In this document: one piece after another, positions 17,281 to 26,105 of the stretch
Numbering within the stretch: the first letter of the stretch is position 1
How the letters are laid out: the number at the start of each line of letters is the position of its first letter
Source: Ruminococcaceae bacterium UBA1730
GTDB lineage: Bacteria > Bacillota > Clostridia > Oscillospirales > Acutalibacteraceae
DNA: 64,000 nucleotides
Direction: 5' to 3'
NCBI GenBank assembly: GCA_002315935.1
Contig: DCII01000002.1
Span: 8,869-72,868 of the forward strand
The notes under the pieces: generated by a model
What the model was told of the DNA's origin: nothing
What the model saw: the letters and a program-made list of their open reading frames with translations, nothing else
Databases searched by the model: none
Made by a program: the position numbers and the translations under genes

Positions 17281-18705
17281 TTATTCCGCAAGCTCGCCAC
17301 GAAGAATCCATGTTAGTGATTCCGTGACTCTGACCTTGCGGAAACTGCCGATTACCGAAGCATCGGCAGGAAATTCAATAATAATGTTGCCCGAGGTTCT
17401 TCCCTCAATCAAGCCGCTCTTGCTTATGCTTTCGCAAAGCACTCTGAAGGTTTTTCTGACCATTGATGCGGTTCTTTCTGCGGCGATGACCTCCTGCACC
17501 TCAATAAGCTCACGAAGCCATTTTCCCTTTTCTTCCTTTGAAATAGGGTCGGGCATTTTTGCCGCCTTTGTTCCTTCTCTTGCGGAATAGATGAAGGTAT
17601 ACATCGAAGTGAACTTCGCTTCTTTTATGAGCGAAACCGTATCGAGAAATTCTTCATATGTTTCGCCGGGAAATCCGACAATAACATCGCTCGTTACCGA
17701 AAGCTCCGGCATAACAGAATAAGCATAATTGAGAAGCTCAAGATATTTTTCTCTTGTGTATCTTCTGTTCATATCATTAAGCACTCTGTTGTTGCCGCTC
17801 TGGAACGGAAGATGAAGATGCTTTGCAACCTTTTCGCATTCCGCCATTGTATCAAGCAGTTCAGAAGTGCAGTCCTTCGGATGAGAAGTCATGAACCTTA
17901 TTGTGAAATCGCCGTCTATATCGTTGAGCCTTCTCAGAAGAGCTGCAAAATTGCAACCGTAATCAGGATATTTTCCGTAAGAATTGACATTCTGACCGAG
18001 AAGAGTAATTTCTTTATAGCCGTTTGCAACAAGCTCTTTAGCTTCGTTGACAATCGTTTCGGGGTCTCTGCTTCTCTCTCTGCCTCTGACATAGGGAACA
18101 ATACAGTATGTGCAAAAGTTGTTGCATCCATACATAATGGGAATCCACGCCTTGAATTCGCTGTCTCTGTGAACAGGAAGCTCCTCGGCAATCACTCCGT
18201 CATTATCGGGAAGCTCATAGACCTTCTTGCCTGTTGCAAAGCTTCTGTAAAGGAATTCCGGAAGCTTATGAATAACATGGGTTCCGAAAACTATATCAAC
18301 AAACGGATAGCTTGCTCTGATTTTATCGGCAATATGCTGTTGCTGCATCATACAGCCGCAGAGAATAATTTTCATATCCCTGTTTTCATATTTCATCTTC
18401 TTGAGAGCACCGACATTGCCGAAAACTCTGTCTTCAGCGTGCTCTCTGATTGCACAGGTGTTATATAAAATCAAATCAGCATTCTCAAGCTCTTCAACAA
18501 GAGAATATCCCATTTCTTCAAGCATTCCCTTGAGCCTTTCGCCGTCTGCAACATTTCCCTGGCAACCGTATGTATGCACAAAGGCCTTCGGTGCAGAATC
18601 GAATTTTGATTCAACAAGGCTTCTGACAAGCTGTTTATATTCATTCTGTTTCAGAGCTTCTTCATGAGAAACCGAAATCTTTTTAATATCGGAAACTACT
18701 GACAA
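17281..18705 (-). CDS. miaB: tRNA-2-methylthio-N6-dimethylallyladenosine synthase MiaB
   Basis: Radical SAM methylthiotransferase that converts i6A37 (made by MiaA) to ms2i6A37 in tRNA. Three domains are seen in order. The N-terminal UPF0004 domain has cysteines in HTYGCQGNVADGE, NTCAIREHAED and ILCGCMMQQ for the auxiliary cluster. The radical SAM core is YGCNNFCTYCIVPYVRGRERSR (C-x3-C-x2-C). A C-terminal TRAM domain ends in SLTWILRGELAE. The best start is TTG 18705, which has GGAGGA six bases upstream; an ATG at 18729 lies upstream of that RBS. A strong promoter is present at 18737-18765. Confidence 0.95.
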   Translation of the reverse strand: MSVVSDIKKISVSHEEALKQNEYKQLVRSLVESKFDSAPKAFVHTYGCQGNVADGERLKGMLEEMGYSLVEELENADLILYNTCAIREHAEDRVFGNVGALKKMKYENRDMKIILCGCMMQQQHIADKIRASYPFVDIVFGTHVIHKLPEFLYRSFATGKKVYELPDNDGVIAEELPVHRDSEFKAWIPIMYGCNNFCTYCIVPYVRGRERSRDPETIVNEAKELVANGYKEITLLGQNVNSYGKYPDYGCNFAALLRRLNDIDGDFTIRFMTSHPKDCTSELLDTMAECEKVAKHLHLPFQSGNNRVLNDMNRRYTREKYLELLNYAYSVMPELSVTSDVIVGFPGETYEEFLDTVSLIKEAKFTSMYTFIYSAREGTKAAKMPDPISKEEKGKWLRELIEVQEVIAAERTASMVRKTFRVLCESISKSGLIEGRTSGNIIIEFPADASVIGSFRKVRVTESLTWILRGELAE

Positions 18706-18736
18706 GTTAATTCCTCCGTGAAAACACATTTATATT

Positions 18737-18765
18737 ATTATATAATAAAAAGCAGTATTATTCAA
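18737..18765 (-). promoter_or_regulatory. SigA-type promoter for miaB
   Basis: On the minus strand, TTGAAT (18760-18765), a 17-base spacer and TATAAT (18737-18742). The -35 box and spacer lie inside the terminator hairpin of the upstream operon. The expected transcript starts near 18730, about 25 bases before the TTG start of miaB. Confidence 0.8.
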
Positions 18766-18786
18766 GAGCAAAATGAATAATACTGC
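18747..18786 (-). terminator. Terminator of the tepA-ftsK-ygiQ-MBL-DUF3006 operon
   Basis: GCAGTATTATTCA (18752-18764) pairs perfectly with TGAATAATACTGC (18774-18786), a 13-bp stem with a 9-base loop. On the minus strand it is followed directly by TTTTT (18747-18751). It lies 16 bases after the DUF3006 stop codon and overlaps the miaB promoter. Confidence 0.9.
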
Positions 18787-18802
18787 ATATTTTTTCATGC
18801 TT

Positions 18803-19027
18803 TTATTGTTCTTCCTGCATAAGTTTTTCGAGGCGGTCTGCATTTTCTTTTCTGCGTTTATCCTCCTCGGCACTGCTGCAAAGGTATCTGCCGTTGCCCA
18901 TATCAAAAAGAACGCTTCCTTCATGGGGATTTCCGTCAATCAAATCAAGCTTTATTACGAAGGTCTGCCCCATATCGCTGATGCAGACTGCTACATCCCC
19001 TTCAATTCTGTCTACGCTGAAAAACAT
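18803..19027 (-). CDS. DUF3006 domain protein
   Basis: Small 74-residue protein that is essentially one DUF3006 domain (MFFSVDRIEGDVAVCI, then GNGRYLCSSAEEDKRRKE), a beta-rich fold of unknown function ending in a charged helix. DUF3006 genes are commonly found directly after ComEC-like metallo-beta-lactamase genes, and here the start ATG overlaps the MBL stop by one base (TAATG), so the two are translationally coupled. RBS AGAGG lies about 8 bases upstream. A terminator follows. Confidence 0.88.
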   Translation of the reverse strand: MFFSVDRIEGDVAVCISDMGQTFVIKLDLIDGNPHEGSVLFDMGNGRYLCSSAEEDKRRKENADRLEKLMQEEQ

Positions 19028-19956
19028 TACGAAACCTCTTTTCCGTCAATAAATGTTTTAAGATTTTCGCCGTCGGAAACGAACACAACATCTCCGTCTG
19101 TGTCCGTTCTGTATATCCTGCCGCAGACCTTTTCGAGCCTTTTGACCGTTTTGGCATTGGGATGGCCGTATCTGTTATCCTCTCCGCAGGAAATAACGCA
19201 GATTTCGGGAGAAACCTTTTTGAGAAAATCCGAAGATGAAGATGTTGAAGAGCCGTGATGACCCACCTTGAGCACATCGCAGTCCACATCCGCTCCGGAA
19301 TCAATAAGCTCCCTTTCCTCATCACCCGAAGCGTCACCGGTCAGCAGAAAAGAATTTTCGCCGTATTCAAGCCTGACAACAACGGAATTTTCGTTGAGGT
19401 CCTCGGAATTCTGACTGATGGGTGCAACAATCTTAAATGTTGCATTTCCGAGCTGATAAATCTTCCCAACGGAAGAATAAACGGATTTATCGCAATTCTT
19501 TTCAATTGCATCAAGAAGTGCCGAAAAGGTTGCCGAGGTCGGCACAAGATTATTCGGAATTTTCGGCATAATAAGAAGCTCCGTTCCGAATTCTGTTATC
19601 ACCTCGGGCATTGCACCGATATGGTCGGCATGAGGGTGGGTTGCGATAATATAATTGAGCTTTTTTATTCCTCTCGAATTAAGAACATTCATTATTTTCT
19701 GCTCGCATCCGTTATCCCCTGCATCAATCAGCAGAGATTTTCCGCCGCACTCAACGAGAATTGAATCTCCCTGACCGACATCAATAATCTGAACACGCAA
19801 TTCATTCTCAACAAATTCGCTCTGCGTTCCCATAACCGTTTCAAGCCCGGAAAGCGGTTTTTCGCTGTCAAAGCGTGAAAGAAGAATAACGAAAACGAAA
19901 AGAACAATTGCTATTGTAAAAAACTTACCTGCGTTTTTTCGCTTTTTGCCTGCCAT
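19027..19956 (-). CDS. ComEC-type metallo-beta-lactamase hydrolase, membrane anchored
   Basis: Stand-alone metallo-beta-lactamase-fold protein related to the C-terminal domain of ComEC/Rec2. About 309 residues. A membrane segment lies at residues ~12-28 (FTIAIVLFVFVILLSRF), then the hydrolase begins (VQIIDVGQGDSILVECGGKSLLIDAG). ATHPHADHIG at about residues 106-114 is the intact H-x-H-x-D-H metal motif. TGDASGDEE and KVGHHGSSTSSS give the remaining metal ligands. It is probably an extracellular phosphodiesterase or nuclease. RBS GAGGAG suits ATG 19956 best (ATG 19965 is only 2 bases from it). It overlaps ygiQ by about 32 bases and is followed by DUF3006. Confidence 0.88.
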   Translation of the reverse strand: MAGKKRKNAGKFFTIAIVLFVFVILLSRFDSEKPLSGLETVMGTQSEFVENELRVQIIDVGQGDSILVECGGKSLLIDAGDNGCEQKIMNVLNSRGIKKLNYIIATHPHADHIGAMPEVITEFGTELLIMPKIPNNLVPTSATFSALLDAIEKNCDKSVYSSVGKIYQLGNATFKIVAPISQNSEDLNENSVVVRLEYGENSFLLTGDASGDEERELIDSGADVDCDVLKVGHHGSSTSSSSDFLKKVSPEICVISCGEDNRYGHPNAKTVKRLEKVCGRIYRTDTDGDVVFVSDGENLKTFIDGKEVS

Positions 19957-21784
19957 AATTACCATCGCTCCTCTTTGCAACATTATTCTGCTTCGCCGAA
20001 GGTCTTGCAAGGCATCCTGCCGAATAACCGATAAGGTCACTTCTGCCGGCTTTTCTCAACGCTTCACGAACAAGGTCACCGAATTTAGGGTCATAATATT
20101 GAAGCAAAGCCCGCTGAAGAGCTTTATCATGAGGCTCCTTCGCAGCATAGACCTCCTGCATCGTGTATGGGTCAAGTCCCGTATAGAACATACAGGTTGA
20201 AACAGTACCCGGAGTCGGATAAAAATCCTGAACCTGCTCGGGTCTGATGCCGTTCTTTTTCAGAAATGTTGCAAGCTCAATCGCATCCTTCAATGTGCAA
20301 CCGGGATGCGAAGACATAAGATAAGGCACAAGATACTGCTCTTTGTTCTCCGATTTGCTGAATTCGAAATACTTCTTCGAAAACCTGATATATGCCTCAA
20401 TATGCGGTTTGCCCATTTTATCGAGAACAGCCGCAGAGCAATGCTCGGGAGCAACCTTGAGCTGACCGCTGACATGGTTTGCAACAAGCTCACGAAAAAA
20501 GGTTTCATCCTTATCCTCAAGAAGATAATCATATCTTATTCCAGAACGGATAAACACCTTCTTGATTTTCGGAAGCGAACGGACAGTGCGGAGAATATCA
20601 AGATATTCCTCGTGATTTGAAACAAGATTAGGGCAGGGCTTTGGTGCAAGGCACTTTTTGCCCTTGCAGAGACCTCTCTGCTCCTGACCAAGACATGACG
20701 GCTGACGGAAGTTTGCAGTCGGACCGCCTATATCGTGAATATAGCCCTTGAAATCGGGCAGAGTTGTCAAAAGCTTCGCTTCCTTAACGATTGATTCCTT
20801 GCTTCGTGTGGTTATGTATCTTCCCTGATGGAAGGCAAGAGAGCAAAAATTGCAGGCTCCGAAGCATCCTCTGTTATGCGTAATTGAAAAACGAACCTCT
20901 TCTATGCCCGGCACTCCGCCGTCTTTTTCATACATCGGATGATAGGTCCGCATAAAAGGCAATTCATAAACCGCATCAAGCTCTTCCTGCGAAAGCGGCA
21001 TTGCAGGCTGATTCTGAACAAGCATTCGGCTACCATGGCGTTGCTTGATAACCTTTCCACGGAAGAAATCCTGCTCATCCTGCTGAATTCTGCATGAAAC
21101 TGCATATTCTTTTTTTGAATTACAGACATTATCGAAGGATGGGCATTCCACGCCGATATACGGAGTTTCACGCACATCAACGCTGTAACAGGTTCCTCTG
21201 ACATCATGAATAGTTGAAACATCCTCGCCGGCATCAAGTCTTTTCGCAATTTCAACCATCGACCTTTCGCCCATCCCGAATGAAAGAATGTCTGCCTGCG
21301 AATCAAATAATATCGAACGGCGGATTTTATTATCCCAGTAGTCATAGTGTGCAAAGCGTCTCAAGGACGCTTCAAGACCGCCGATTATTATAGGAATATC
21401 GCCGTAGATTTCACGGATTTTATTGCAATAGACTATTACCGCTCTGTCGGGGCGAAGACCGATTTTTCCTCCCGGGCTGTAAGAATCCGTTGTTCTTTTC
21501 TTCTTGGCAACGGTATAATGAGCAACCATTGAATCAATGTTTCCGCTCGTAACAAGGAAGCCGAGGCGAGGTTTTCCGAAACGCATGAAATCATCGTTTT
21601 TCCGCCAATCCGGCTGTGAAAGAAAAGCAACCTTGAAGCCTGCATTTTCAAGCACACGGGTGATTATGGATGCACCGAAGCTGGGATGGTCAACATAGGC
21701 ATCGCCGCTGACATAAACAAAATCAGCTGTTTCCCATCCCCTGCTTGTCATTTCTTCTTTTGTAACGGGTAAAAAGCCGTTCAT
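19925..21784 (-). CDS. YgiQ-family radical SAM protein
   Basis: Large radical SAM protein (619 residues, full family length) of unknown reaction. An N-terminal cobalamin-binding-like region (WETADFVYVSGDAYVDHPSFG, then IIIGGLEASLRRFAHYDYWD) precedes the radical SAM core, in which NRGCFGACNFCSLAFHQGR supplies the C-x3-C-x2-C cysteines for the [4Fe-4S] cluster. The C-terminal part has the family YgiQ-associated segment (QVQDFYPTPGTVSTCMFYTG) and a basic tail. It follows ftsK by 18 bases, and its 3' end overlaps the MBL gene. The physiological role is not known. Confidence 0.9.
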   Translation of the reverse strand: MNGFLPVTKEEMTSRGWETADFVYVSGDAYVDHPSFGASIITRVLENAGFKVAFLSQPDWRKNDDFMRFGKPRLGFLVTSGNIDSMVAHYTVAKKKRTTDSYSPGGKIGLRPDRAVIVYCNKIREIYGDIPIIIGGLEASLRRFAHYDYWDNKIRRSILFDSQADILSFGMGERSMVEIAKRLDAGEDVSTIHDVRGTCYSVDVRETPYIGVECPSFDNVCNSKKEYAVSCRIQQDEQDFFRGKVIKQRHGSRMLVQNQPAMPLSQEELDAVYELPFMRTYHPMYEKDGGVPGIEEVRFSITHNRGCFGACNFCSLAFHQGRYITTRSKESIVKEAKLLTTLPDFKGYIHDIGGPTANFRQPSCLGQEQRGLCKGKKCLAPKPCPNLVSNHEEYLDILRTVRSLPKIKKVFIRSGIRYDYLLEDKDETFFRELVANHVSGQLKVAPEHCSAAVLDKMGKPHIEAYIRFSKKYFEFSKSENKEQYLVPYLMSSHPGCTLKDAIELATFLKKNGIRPEQVQDFYPTPGTVSTCMFYTGLDPYTMQEVYAAKEPHDKALQRALLQYYDPKFGDLVREALRKAGRSDLIGYSAGCLARPSAKQNNVAKRSDGNYGRQKAKKRR

Positions 21785-21802
21785 ACGGTTTACCTCCGTG
21801 GA

Positions 21803-24322
21803 TTAAAAATCTGATTCTTCATCAAAATCATCGTTGCCTGCATAATCATCATCGTCCGCAAAAACGCTGTCAACATCGGGAGCGGCAAGGGCTTCGTTAG
21901 CACTTGCACCGTCTGCAAGAGCCTGCATTTCATACCACTGCTGTTTTGAAACAAGAACCTCTCTCGGCTTCGCTCCGTTTGAAGGACCGATAATGCCCTT
22001 TTCTTCGAGCTGGTCGATAACTCTTGAAGCTCTTGCATAGCCGAGTTTAAGCTTCTTTTGAAGCATGGTTGTTGAGGCTCCTCCGGCAGTAATGACTATT
22101 TCTGCCGCATCATCAAGAACGGGATCCCAGTCGCCGTCGTCTTCATCATCGTCACTGCTCTTTCCTGAGCTTTCGGAGGCGGCGGCTTTGGCTTCGATTT
22201 CCTTCATCGTCTCTTCGTTATATGTAGACTGCATCTGATTTTTAATATGGTTAACAACATTTTCAACCTCACTGTCGGAGATAAAGCAGCCCTGCACTCG
22301 GGTTGGCTTTGACGAACCGACGGGAGAGAAAAGCATATCGCCGTTGCCGAGAAGCTTTTCAGCTCCGCTTGAATCAAGAATGGTTCTTGAGTCAATCTGA
22401 GACGAAACAAAAAGAGCAATTCGGCTCGGAATATTTGCTTTGATTATTCCCGTGATAACATCAACGGAAGGTCTCTGCGTTGCGATAACAAGATGAATTC
22501 CTGCGGCTCTTGCCTTCTGTGCAAGGCGGCAGATAGAGTCTTCAACCTCTTTCGGGGAGGTCATCATGAGGTCGGCAAGCTCATCAATAAAGATAACGAT
22601 ATGGTGCATCTTTTTAAGGTCTTCTCTTGTTTCGCACAGAGCGTTGAAGCTCTTAATATCTCTTACGGAATTTTCCGCAAGGAGCTGATAACGGCGTTCC
22701 ATTTCGCCGACTGCCCAGCTCAAAGCTCCTGCCGCTTTTCTCGGCTGAGAAACAACGGGAACCTCAAGATGAGCTATTCCGTTATAAATCGTGAATTCAA
22801 CCGCCTTCGGGTCAATCATCAGAAGCTTGACTTCCTCGGGAGTTGCATTATAGAGAATGCTGATAATCATTGAATTCAGGCAAACCGATTTGCCCGAACC
22901 CGTTGTGCCGGCAACAAGAAGATGTGGCATTTTCGTCAGATCGGCACAGATGATATTACCTGTAATATCCTTTCCGAGAGCAACATTCAGCTTGCTCTTT
23001 GCGGACCTGTATTGCTCCGTATCAATTATTTCACGCATTGATACCATTGATTTTGCACTGTTGGGAACCTCGATTCCGATTGCCGATTTGCCGGGAATGG
23101 GAGCTTCTATTCTGATGCTCTTTGCGGCAAGACGCAGAGCAAGGTCATCCGAAAGGGTTGTTATTTTGCTTATTCTGACACCTGCTTCAGGCACAAGCTC
23201 ATATCTCGTGACCGAGGGTCCACGGCAGATATTGGTTACCTCAACATTTATTTTAAAGCTTTCAAGAGTTGAAACAAGCTTTTTTGCACCCATCTGCATT
23301 TCTTCCATGCTGTCAACTGCACCGTCATTTTTAGCAAGCTTCAGGCAGTCAATGGGAGGAAATACATATTCTCCGCTTATATTTTCGACTTCCGAAATTT
23401 CAGGCTCGCCCGAAGGAACGGAAGGCTCTTTTCTGACCTTTTTTCTTGTTTTCGGAAGCGGCTCCTCAACAGTCTCTTCAACCGGCTGAGAATCCTCAAG
23501 CTTAGTGATAGGAATGTCGGGAATTTCAGCTTCAATATTAAGCTTCGGAATAGGGTCAGGCTCTTCGTGAATAACGGGAACGGGAATATCCTCTGCCGAA
23601 GCAGTCGGCTTCTGCGGAGGTCTGAAGCTTTTTTTCTCTTCCTTCTCTTCTTTAATCTGCTCAATAATTTCGTTTGTCTGCTCAATTTTTTCATTTGTGA
23701 ATGCTCCGAAGCCCTTTACAAGCTTACGGATAACCGAAAACAGCGAACGAAGAGTTGTGCCCGTAAAAATCATAACAACAACAAAAATCAGCAGAAGAAG
23801 AGTTATGATTGCTCCGGTTTTTCCGAAGCATTTTCCGATTAAGCCACCGAAAATTGCACCGATAACTCCGCCGCTTGCAAGAGAATAGCCGCCTAAATCC
23901 CATGAATCGACTATCTGAAGACCGAGAGATTCGGAGAAATATTCGGAAACATTTGAAAAGATATGTATGATACTACATATCAGAACGGTCAGAATTCCCG
24001 TGCTGATAAGGTTGCCGGCAAGAGTTGTCATTTTCTTATCGACTGCCAGCACAAATGTTACATAGAAGAGAATGAACGGGACAATATATGCACAAAATCC
24101 GAACAAACCAAACATGGAATTATGCAGAAAATTCCAGACACTCTCACCCTCAATGAAATCTACAAACAGCAGAAACAGACCCAAGGCTCCGATTATGAGG
24201 GCATAAGTCTGATGATTTGTCATTATCTGTTCTTCGGTTTTAGGCTTTTTTTCTGATGTCTTCGGCGAAGAGCTTTTCTTTTTCGGCTTCGTATCGGTTT
24301 TTTTAGATGTGGAGTTTGCCAC
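21803..24322 (-). CDS. ftsK: FtsK/SpoIIIE-family DNA translocase
   Basis: Hexameric ATP-driven DNA pump at the septum, moving trapped chromosome during division or into the forespore. 839 residues. The basic N-terminal tail is followed by four or so membrane helices (residues ~37-185), a charged linker (to ~330), the alpha/beta motor with Walker A VAGTTGSGKSVCLNSM and Walker B IVIFIDELADLMM, and a C-terminal winged-helix gamma domain (AGGASTTMLQKKLKLGYARA). It also has a long Asp-rich tail. GTG 24322 is the start, with AAAGGA upstream. From one gene, the vegetative (SftA/FtsK) and sporulation (SpoIIIE) roles cannot be separated; the four membrane helices fit SpoIIIE-like proteins. Confidence 0.94.
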   Translation of the reverse strand: MANSTSKKTDTKPKKKSSSPKTSEKKPKTEEQIMTNHQTYALIIGALGLFLLFVDFIEGESVWNFLHNSMFGLFGFCAYIVPFILFYVTFVLAVDKKMTTLAGNLISTGILTVLICSIIHIFSNVSEYFSESLGLQIVDSWDLGGYSLASGGVIGAIFGGLIGKCFGKTGAIITLLLLIFVVVMIFTGTTLRSLFSVIRKLVKGFGAFTNEKIEQTNEIIEQIKEEKEEKKSFRPPQKPTASAEDIPVPVIHEEPDPIPKLNIEAEIPDIPITKLEDSQPVEETVEEPLPKTRKKVRKEPSVPSGEPEISEVENISGEYVFPPIDCLKLAKNDGAVDSMEEMQMGAKKLVSTLESFKINVEVTNICRGPSVTRYELVPEAGVRISKITTLSDDLALRLAAKSIRIEAPIPGKSAIGIEVPNSAKSMVSMREIIDTEQYRSAKSKLNVALGKDITGNIICADLTKMPHLLVAGTTGSGKSVCLNSMIISILYNATPEEVKLLMIDPKAVEFTIYNGIAHLEVPVVSQPRKAAGALSWAVGEMERRYQLLAENSVRDIKSFNALCETREDLKKMHHIVIFIDELADLMMTSPKEVEDSICRLAQKARAAGIHLVIATQRPSVDVITGIIKANIPSRIALFVSSQIDSRTILDSSGAEKLLGNGDMLFSPVGSSKPTRVQGCFISDSEVENVVNHIKNQMQSTYNEETMKEIEAKAAASESSGKSSDDDEDDGDWDPVLDDAAEIVITAGGASTTMLQKKLKLGYARASRVIDQLEEKGIIGPSNGAKPREVLVSKQQWYEMQALADGASANEALAAPDVDSVFADDDDYAGNDDFDEESDF

Positions 24323-24328
24323 TTTATT

Positions 24329-25069
24329 TCATCCTTTCGGAGTGTTATTTTCAGCCATTTTATATAAACAATCGAGTGCATCGGAAAGACCGCCGATTGA
24401 ATTGATTATTCCCTCTTCAACCGCCTTTTCTCCGGTCAGAACCGTTCCGACATCCATCACAAGCTCTCCCATTGCAAGCATAAGCTCACGGAATCTTTTT
24501 GCAGATATTTCCGAATGCCTTGTTACGAAATCAACTATTCTTTCCTGCGTCTGCTCAAAATAGGCAAGAGTCTGCGGAACTCCGAGCACAAGTCCGTTCA
24601 TGCGAACGGGATGCACCGTCATTGTTGCAGACGGAGTTATGAATGAGCGGTCTGCCGAAACCGCAAGCGGAACTCCGATTGAATGACCTCCGCCGAGCAC
24701 AAGCGAAACAGTCGGCGTTTTCATTCCCGAAATAAGCTCCGCAATGGCAAGACCGGCTTCAATGTCACCGCCGACAGTGTTGAGAATGAGCAGAAGTCCG
24801 TCAATTTCTTCGCTCTCCTCAATTGCCACAAGCTGAGGAATAACCTGCTCATATCTTGTTGTTTTATTCTGCGACGAAAGAAAATAATGACCTTCAATCT
24901 GCCCGATTATCGTCATGCAGTAAAATAATCTGTTGCCCCTCCGAACAGTCACCGAACCCGATTCGGCAAATGCACGGTTACCTGAGCTACCGTCATTTTC
25001 GGCTGATGAACAGTCGGGAACGGGCGAGGTTAAAAGGAAATTATTCAATTCGGTTTTTCTGCGTTTCAC
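24329..25069 (-). CDS. tepA: ClpP-like serine protease, TepA/YmfB type
   Basis: Member of the ClpP/crotonase fold, related to B. subtilis TepA (translocation-enhancing protein), 246 residues. A non-conserved N-terminal extension (~45 residues) precedes the core YCMTIIGQIEGHYFL. GGDIEAGLAIAELI, then GGGHSIGVPLAVSADRSF with the candidate nucleophile serine, and TMTVHPVRMNG with the histidine are the active-site blocks. Start GTG 25069 has AAGGAG 8 bases upstream. It sits 6 bases before ftsK; the tepA-ftsK/spoIIIE pair is conserved in Firmicutes. Its substrate is unknown. Confidence 0.87.
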   Translation of the reverse strand: MKRRKTELNNFLLTSPVPDCSSAENDGSSGNRAFAESGSVTVRRGNRLFYCMTIIGQIEGHYFLSSQNKTTRYEQVIPQLVAIEESEEIDGLLLILNTVGGDIEAGLAIAELISGMKTPTVSLVLGGGHSIGVPLAVSADRSFITPSATMTVHPVRMNGLVLGVPQTLAYFEQTQERIVDFVTRHSEISAKRFRELMLAMGELVMDVGTVLTGEKAVEEGIINSIGGLSDALDCLYKMAENNTPKG

Positions 25070-25207
25070 GGAAAGGCTCCTTCACAAGAAATATGTTATA
25101 GTATTCCGCAGAAAGCAACAATTAACCATTTTACTAATGTATTATAACATCATCCGCTGATTATTTCAATAAAAAAGCTCAATATTTTGTGCTTTTTAAT
25201 CAATTTA

Positions 25208-25236
25208 TTGACAAGCTGATTTCACAGGTCTATACT
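25208..25236 (+). promoter_or_regulatory. Near-consensus SigA promoter for the sirtuin gene
   Basis: TTGACA at 25208-25213, a 17-base spacer, and TATACT at 25231-25236. Transcription should start near 25243, giving a very short leader that contains the RBS GAGGTGA (25244-25250). The rest of the 187-base divergent gap to tepA holds an AT-rich stretch with a possible but weak minus-strand -10 (TATAAC at 25095-25100). Confidence 0.85.
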
Positions 25237-25256
25237 TGTGTCAGAGGTGAAAATGA

Positions 25257-25979
25257 ATGAATAACAATATTGAAAAGCTTCAGAAAATGATTGATGAAAG
25301 CGAAAAAATCGTCTTTTTCGGCGGTGCGGGAGTTTCAACGGAAAGCGGCATTCCCGATTTCCGCTCGGCAGACGGAATATATATGATGGATTACAAATAT
25401 CCACCCGAAAAAATCATCAGCCATTCATTTTTTGTTGAACATACAAAAGAATTCTACGAATTTTATTCAAAGCATCTCTATGCTCCGGGGGCAAAGCCGA
25501 ATGCCGCTCATTATAAGCTTGCGGAGCTTGAAAAAGTAGGAAAGCTTTCTGCGGTCATAACACAGAATATTGACGGTCTTCACACAGCGGCAGGGAGCAG
25601 AAATGTTTACGAGCTTCACGGCTCAACGCTTCGGAATTACTGCATGAAATGCGGCAAATCATTTGATGTTGAATATGTCTGTGGCTGTAACGATATTCCA
25701 CGCTGTTCGTGCGGAGGAATCATCAAGCCCGATGTTGTGCTTTATGAGGAATCCCTTAATGATACAACGGTCAATGGAGCGTTGAAGGCAATTGAAAACG
25801 CAGATATGCTCATCGTTGCAGGTACTTCCCTGACCGTTTATCCTGCGGCAGGATTTATCAGATATTTCAAAGGAAAAAATGTTGTTCTGATTAACCGTGA
25901 TGCAACGGAGATGGACGAAAGATTCGGGTTCATCATTCACGGCAAGGTCGGTGAGATATTGAGCCAAATAAAAGCGTGA
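25257..25979 (+). CDS. NAD-dependent protein deacylase, sirtuin family
   Basis: SIR2-family enzyme that removes acyl groups from lysines using NAD+, giving nicotinamide and O-acyl-ADP-ribose. 240 residues. FFGGAGVSTESGIPDFRSADG is the NAD-binding start, TQNIDGLHTAAGS the second NAD motif, and ELHGS holds the catalytic histidine. The zinc site is CMKCGKSFDVEYVCGCNDIPRCSCGG-like, with the first pair CMKC and the second pair near CSC. IIKPDVVLYEESL and VAGTSLTVYPAAGFI are also diagnostic. It is apparently a single-gene transcription unit from its own promoter, reading away from tepA; the next gene has a separate promoter. Confidence 0.95.
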   Translation: MNNNIEKLQKMIDESEKIVFFGGAGVSTESGIPDFRSADGIYMMDYKYPPEKIISHSFFVEHTKEFYEFYSKHLYAPGAKPNAAHYKLAELEKVGKLSAVITQNIDGLHTAAGSRNVYELHGSTLRNYCMKCGKSFDVEYVCGCNDIPRCSCGGIIKPDVVLYEESLNDTTVNGALKAIENADMLIVAGTSLTVYPAAGFIRYFKGKNVVLINRDATEMDERFGFIIHGKVGEILSQIKA

Positions 25980-26020
25980 AAATAAATGTAAAAATATAAT
26001 CGGTTTTAATCAAAAAACAG

Positions 26021-26049
26021 TTGTTTAAGCATGAAGGTTATGATATAAT
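26021..26049 (+). promoter_or_regulatory. SigA promoter for the FAD oxidoreductase operon
   Basis: TTGTTT at 26021-26026, a 17-base spacer, TATAAT at 26044-26049. The leader to ATG 26106 is about 50 bases and contains a small stem, TACGG-loop-CCGTA, just before the GGAGG RBS, which might tune translation. Confidence 0.72.
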
Positions 26050-26105
26050 GACTTTTGGTCTGAAATCATACGGTTTGAGCCGTAAAATATACGGAGGTTT
26101 TATCA

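Noticed and set aside
17812..18468. Plus-strand open frame of 218 codons
   Set aside because: Entirely antisense to the well-defined miaB; no RBS and no recognisable motifs.
22857..23489. Plus-strand open frame of 210 codons
   Set aside because: Antisense shadow of ftsK; composition mirrors the motor domain and linker.
25095..25123. Minus-strand promoter for tepA (TTGTTG-15-TATAAC)
   Set aside because: Spacer of only 15 bases and two mismatched boxes; not strong enough to list as a feature.
25170..25200. AAAAAAGC ... GCTTTTT inverted repeat as a terminator
   Set aside because: Weak A/T stem in a divergent promoter gap with no gene ending nearby; more likely AT-rich promoter DNA.
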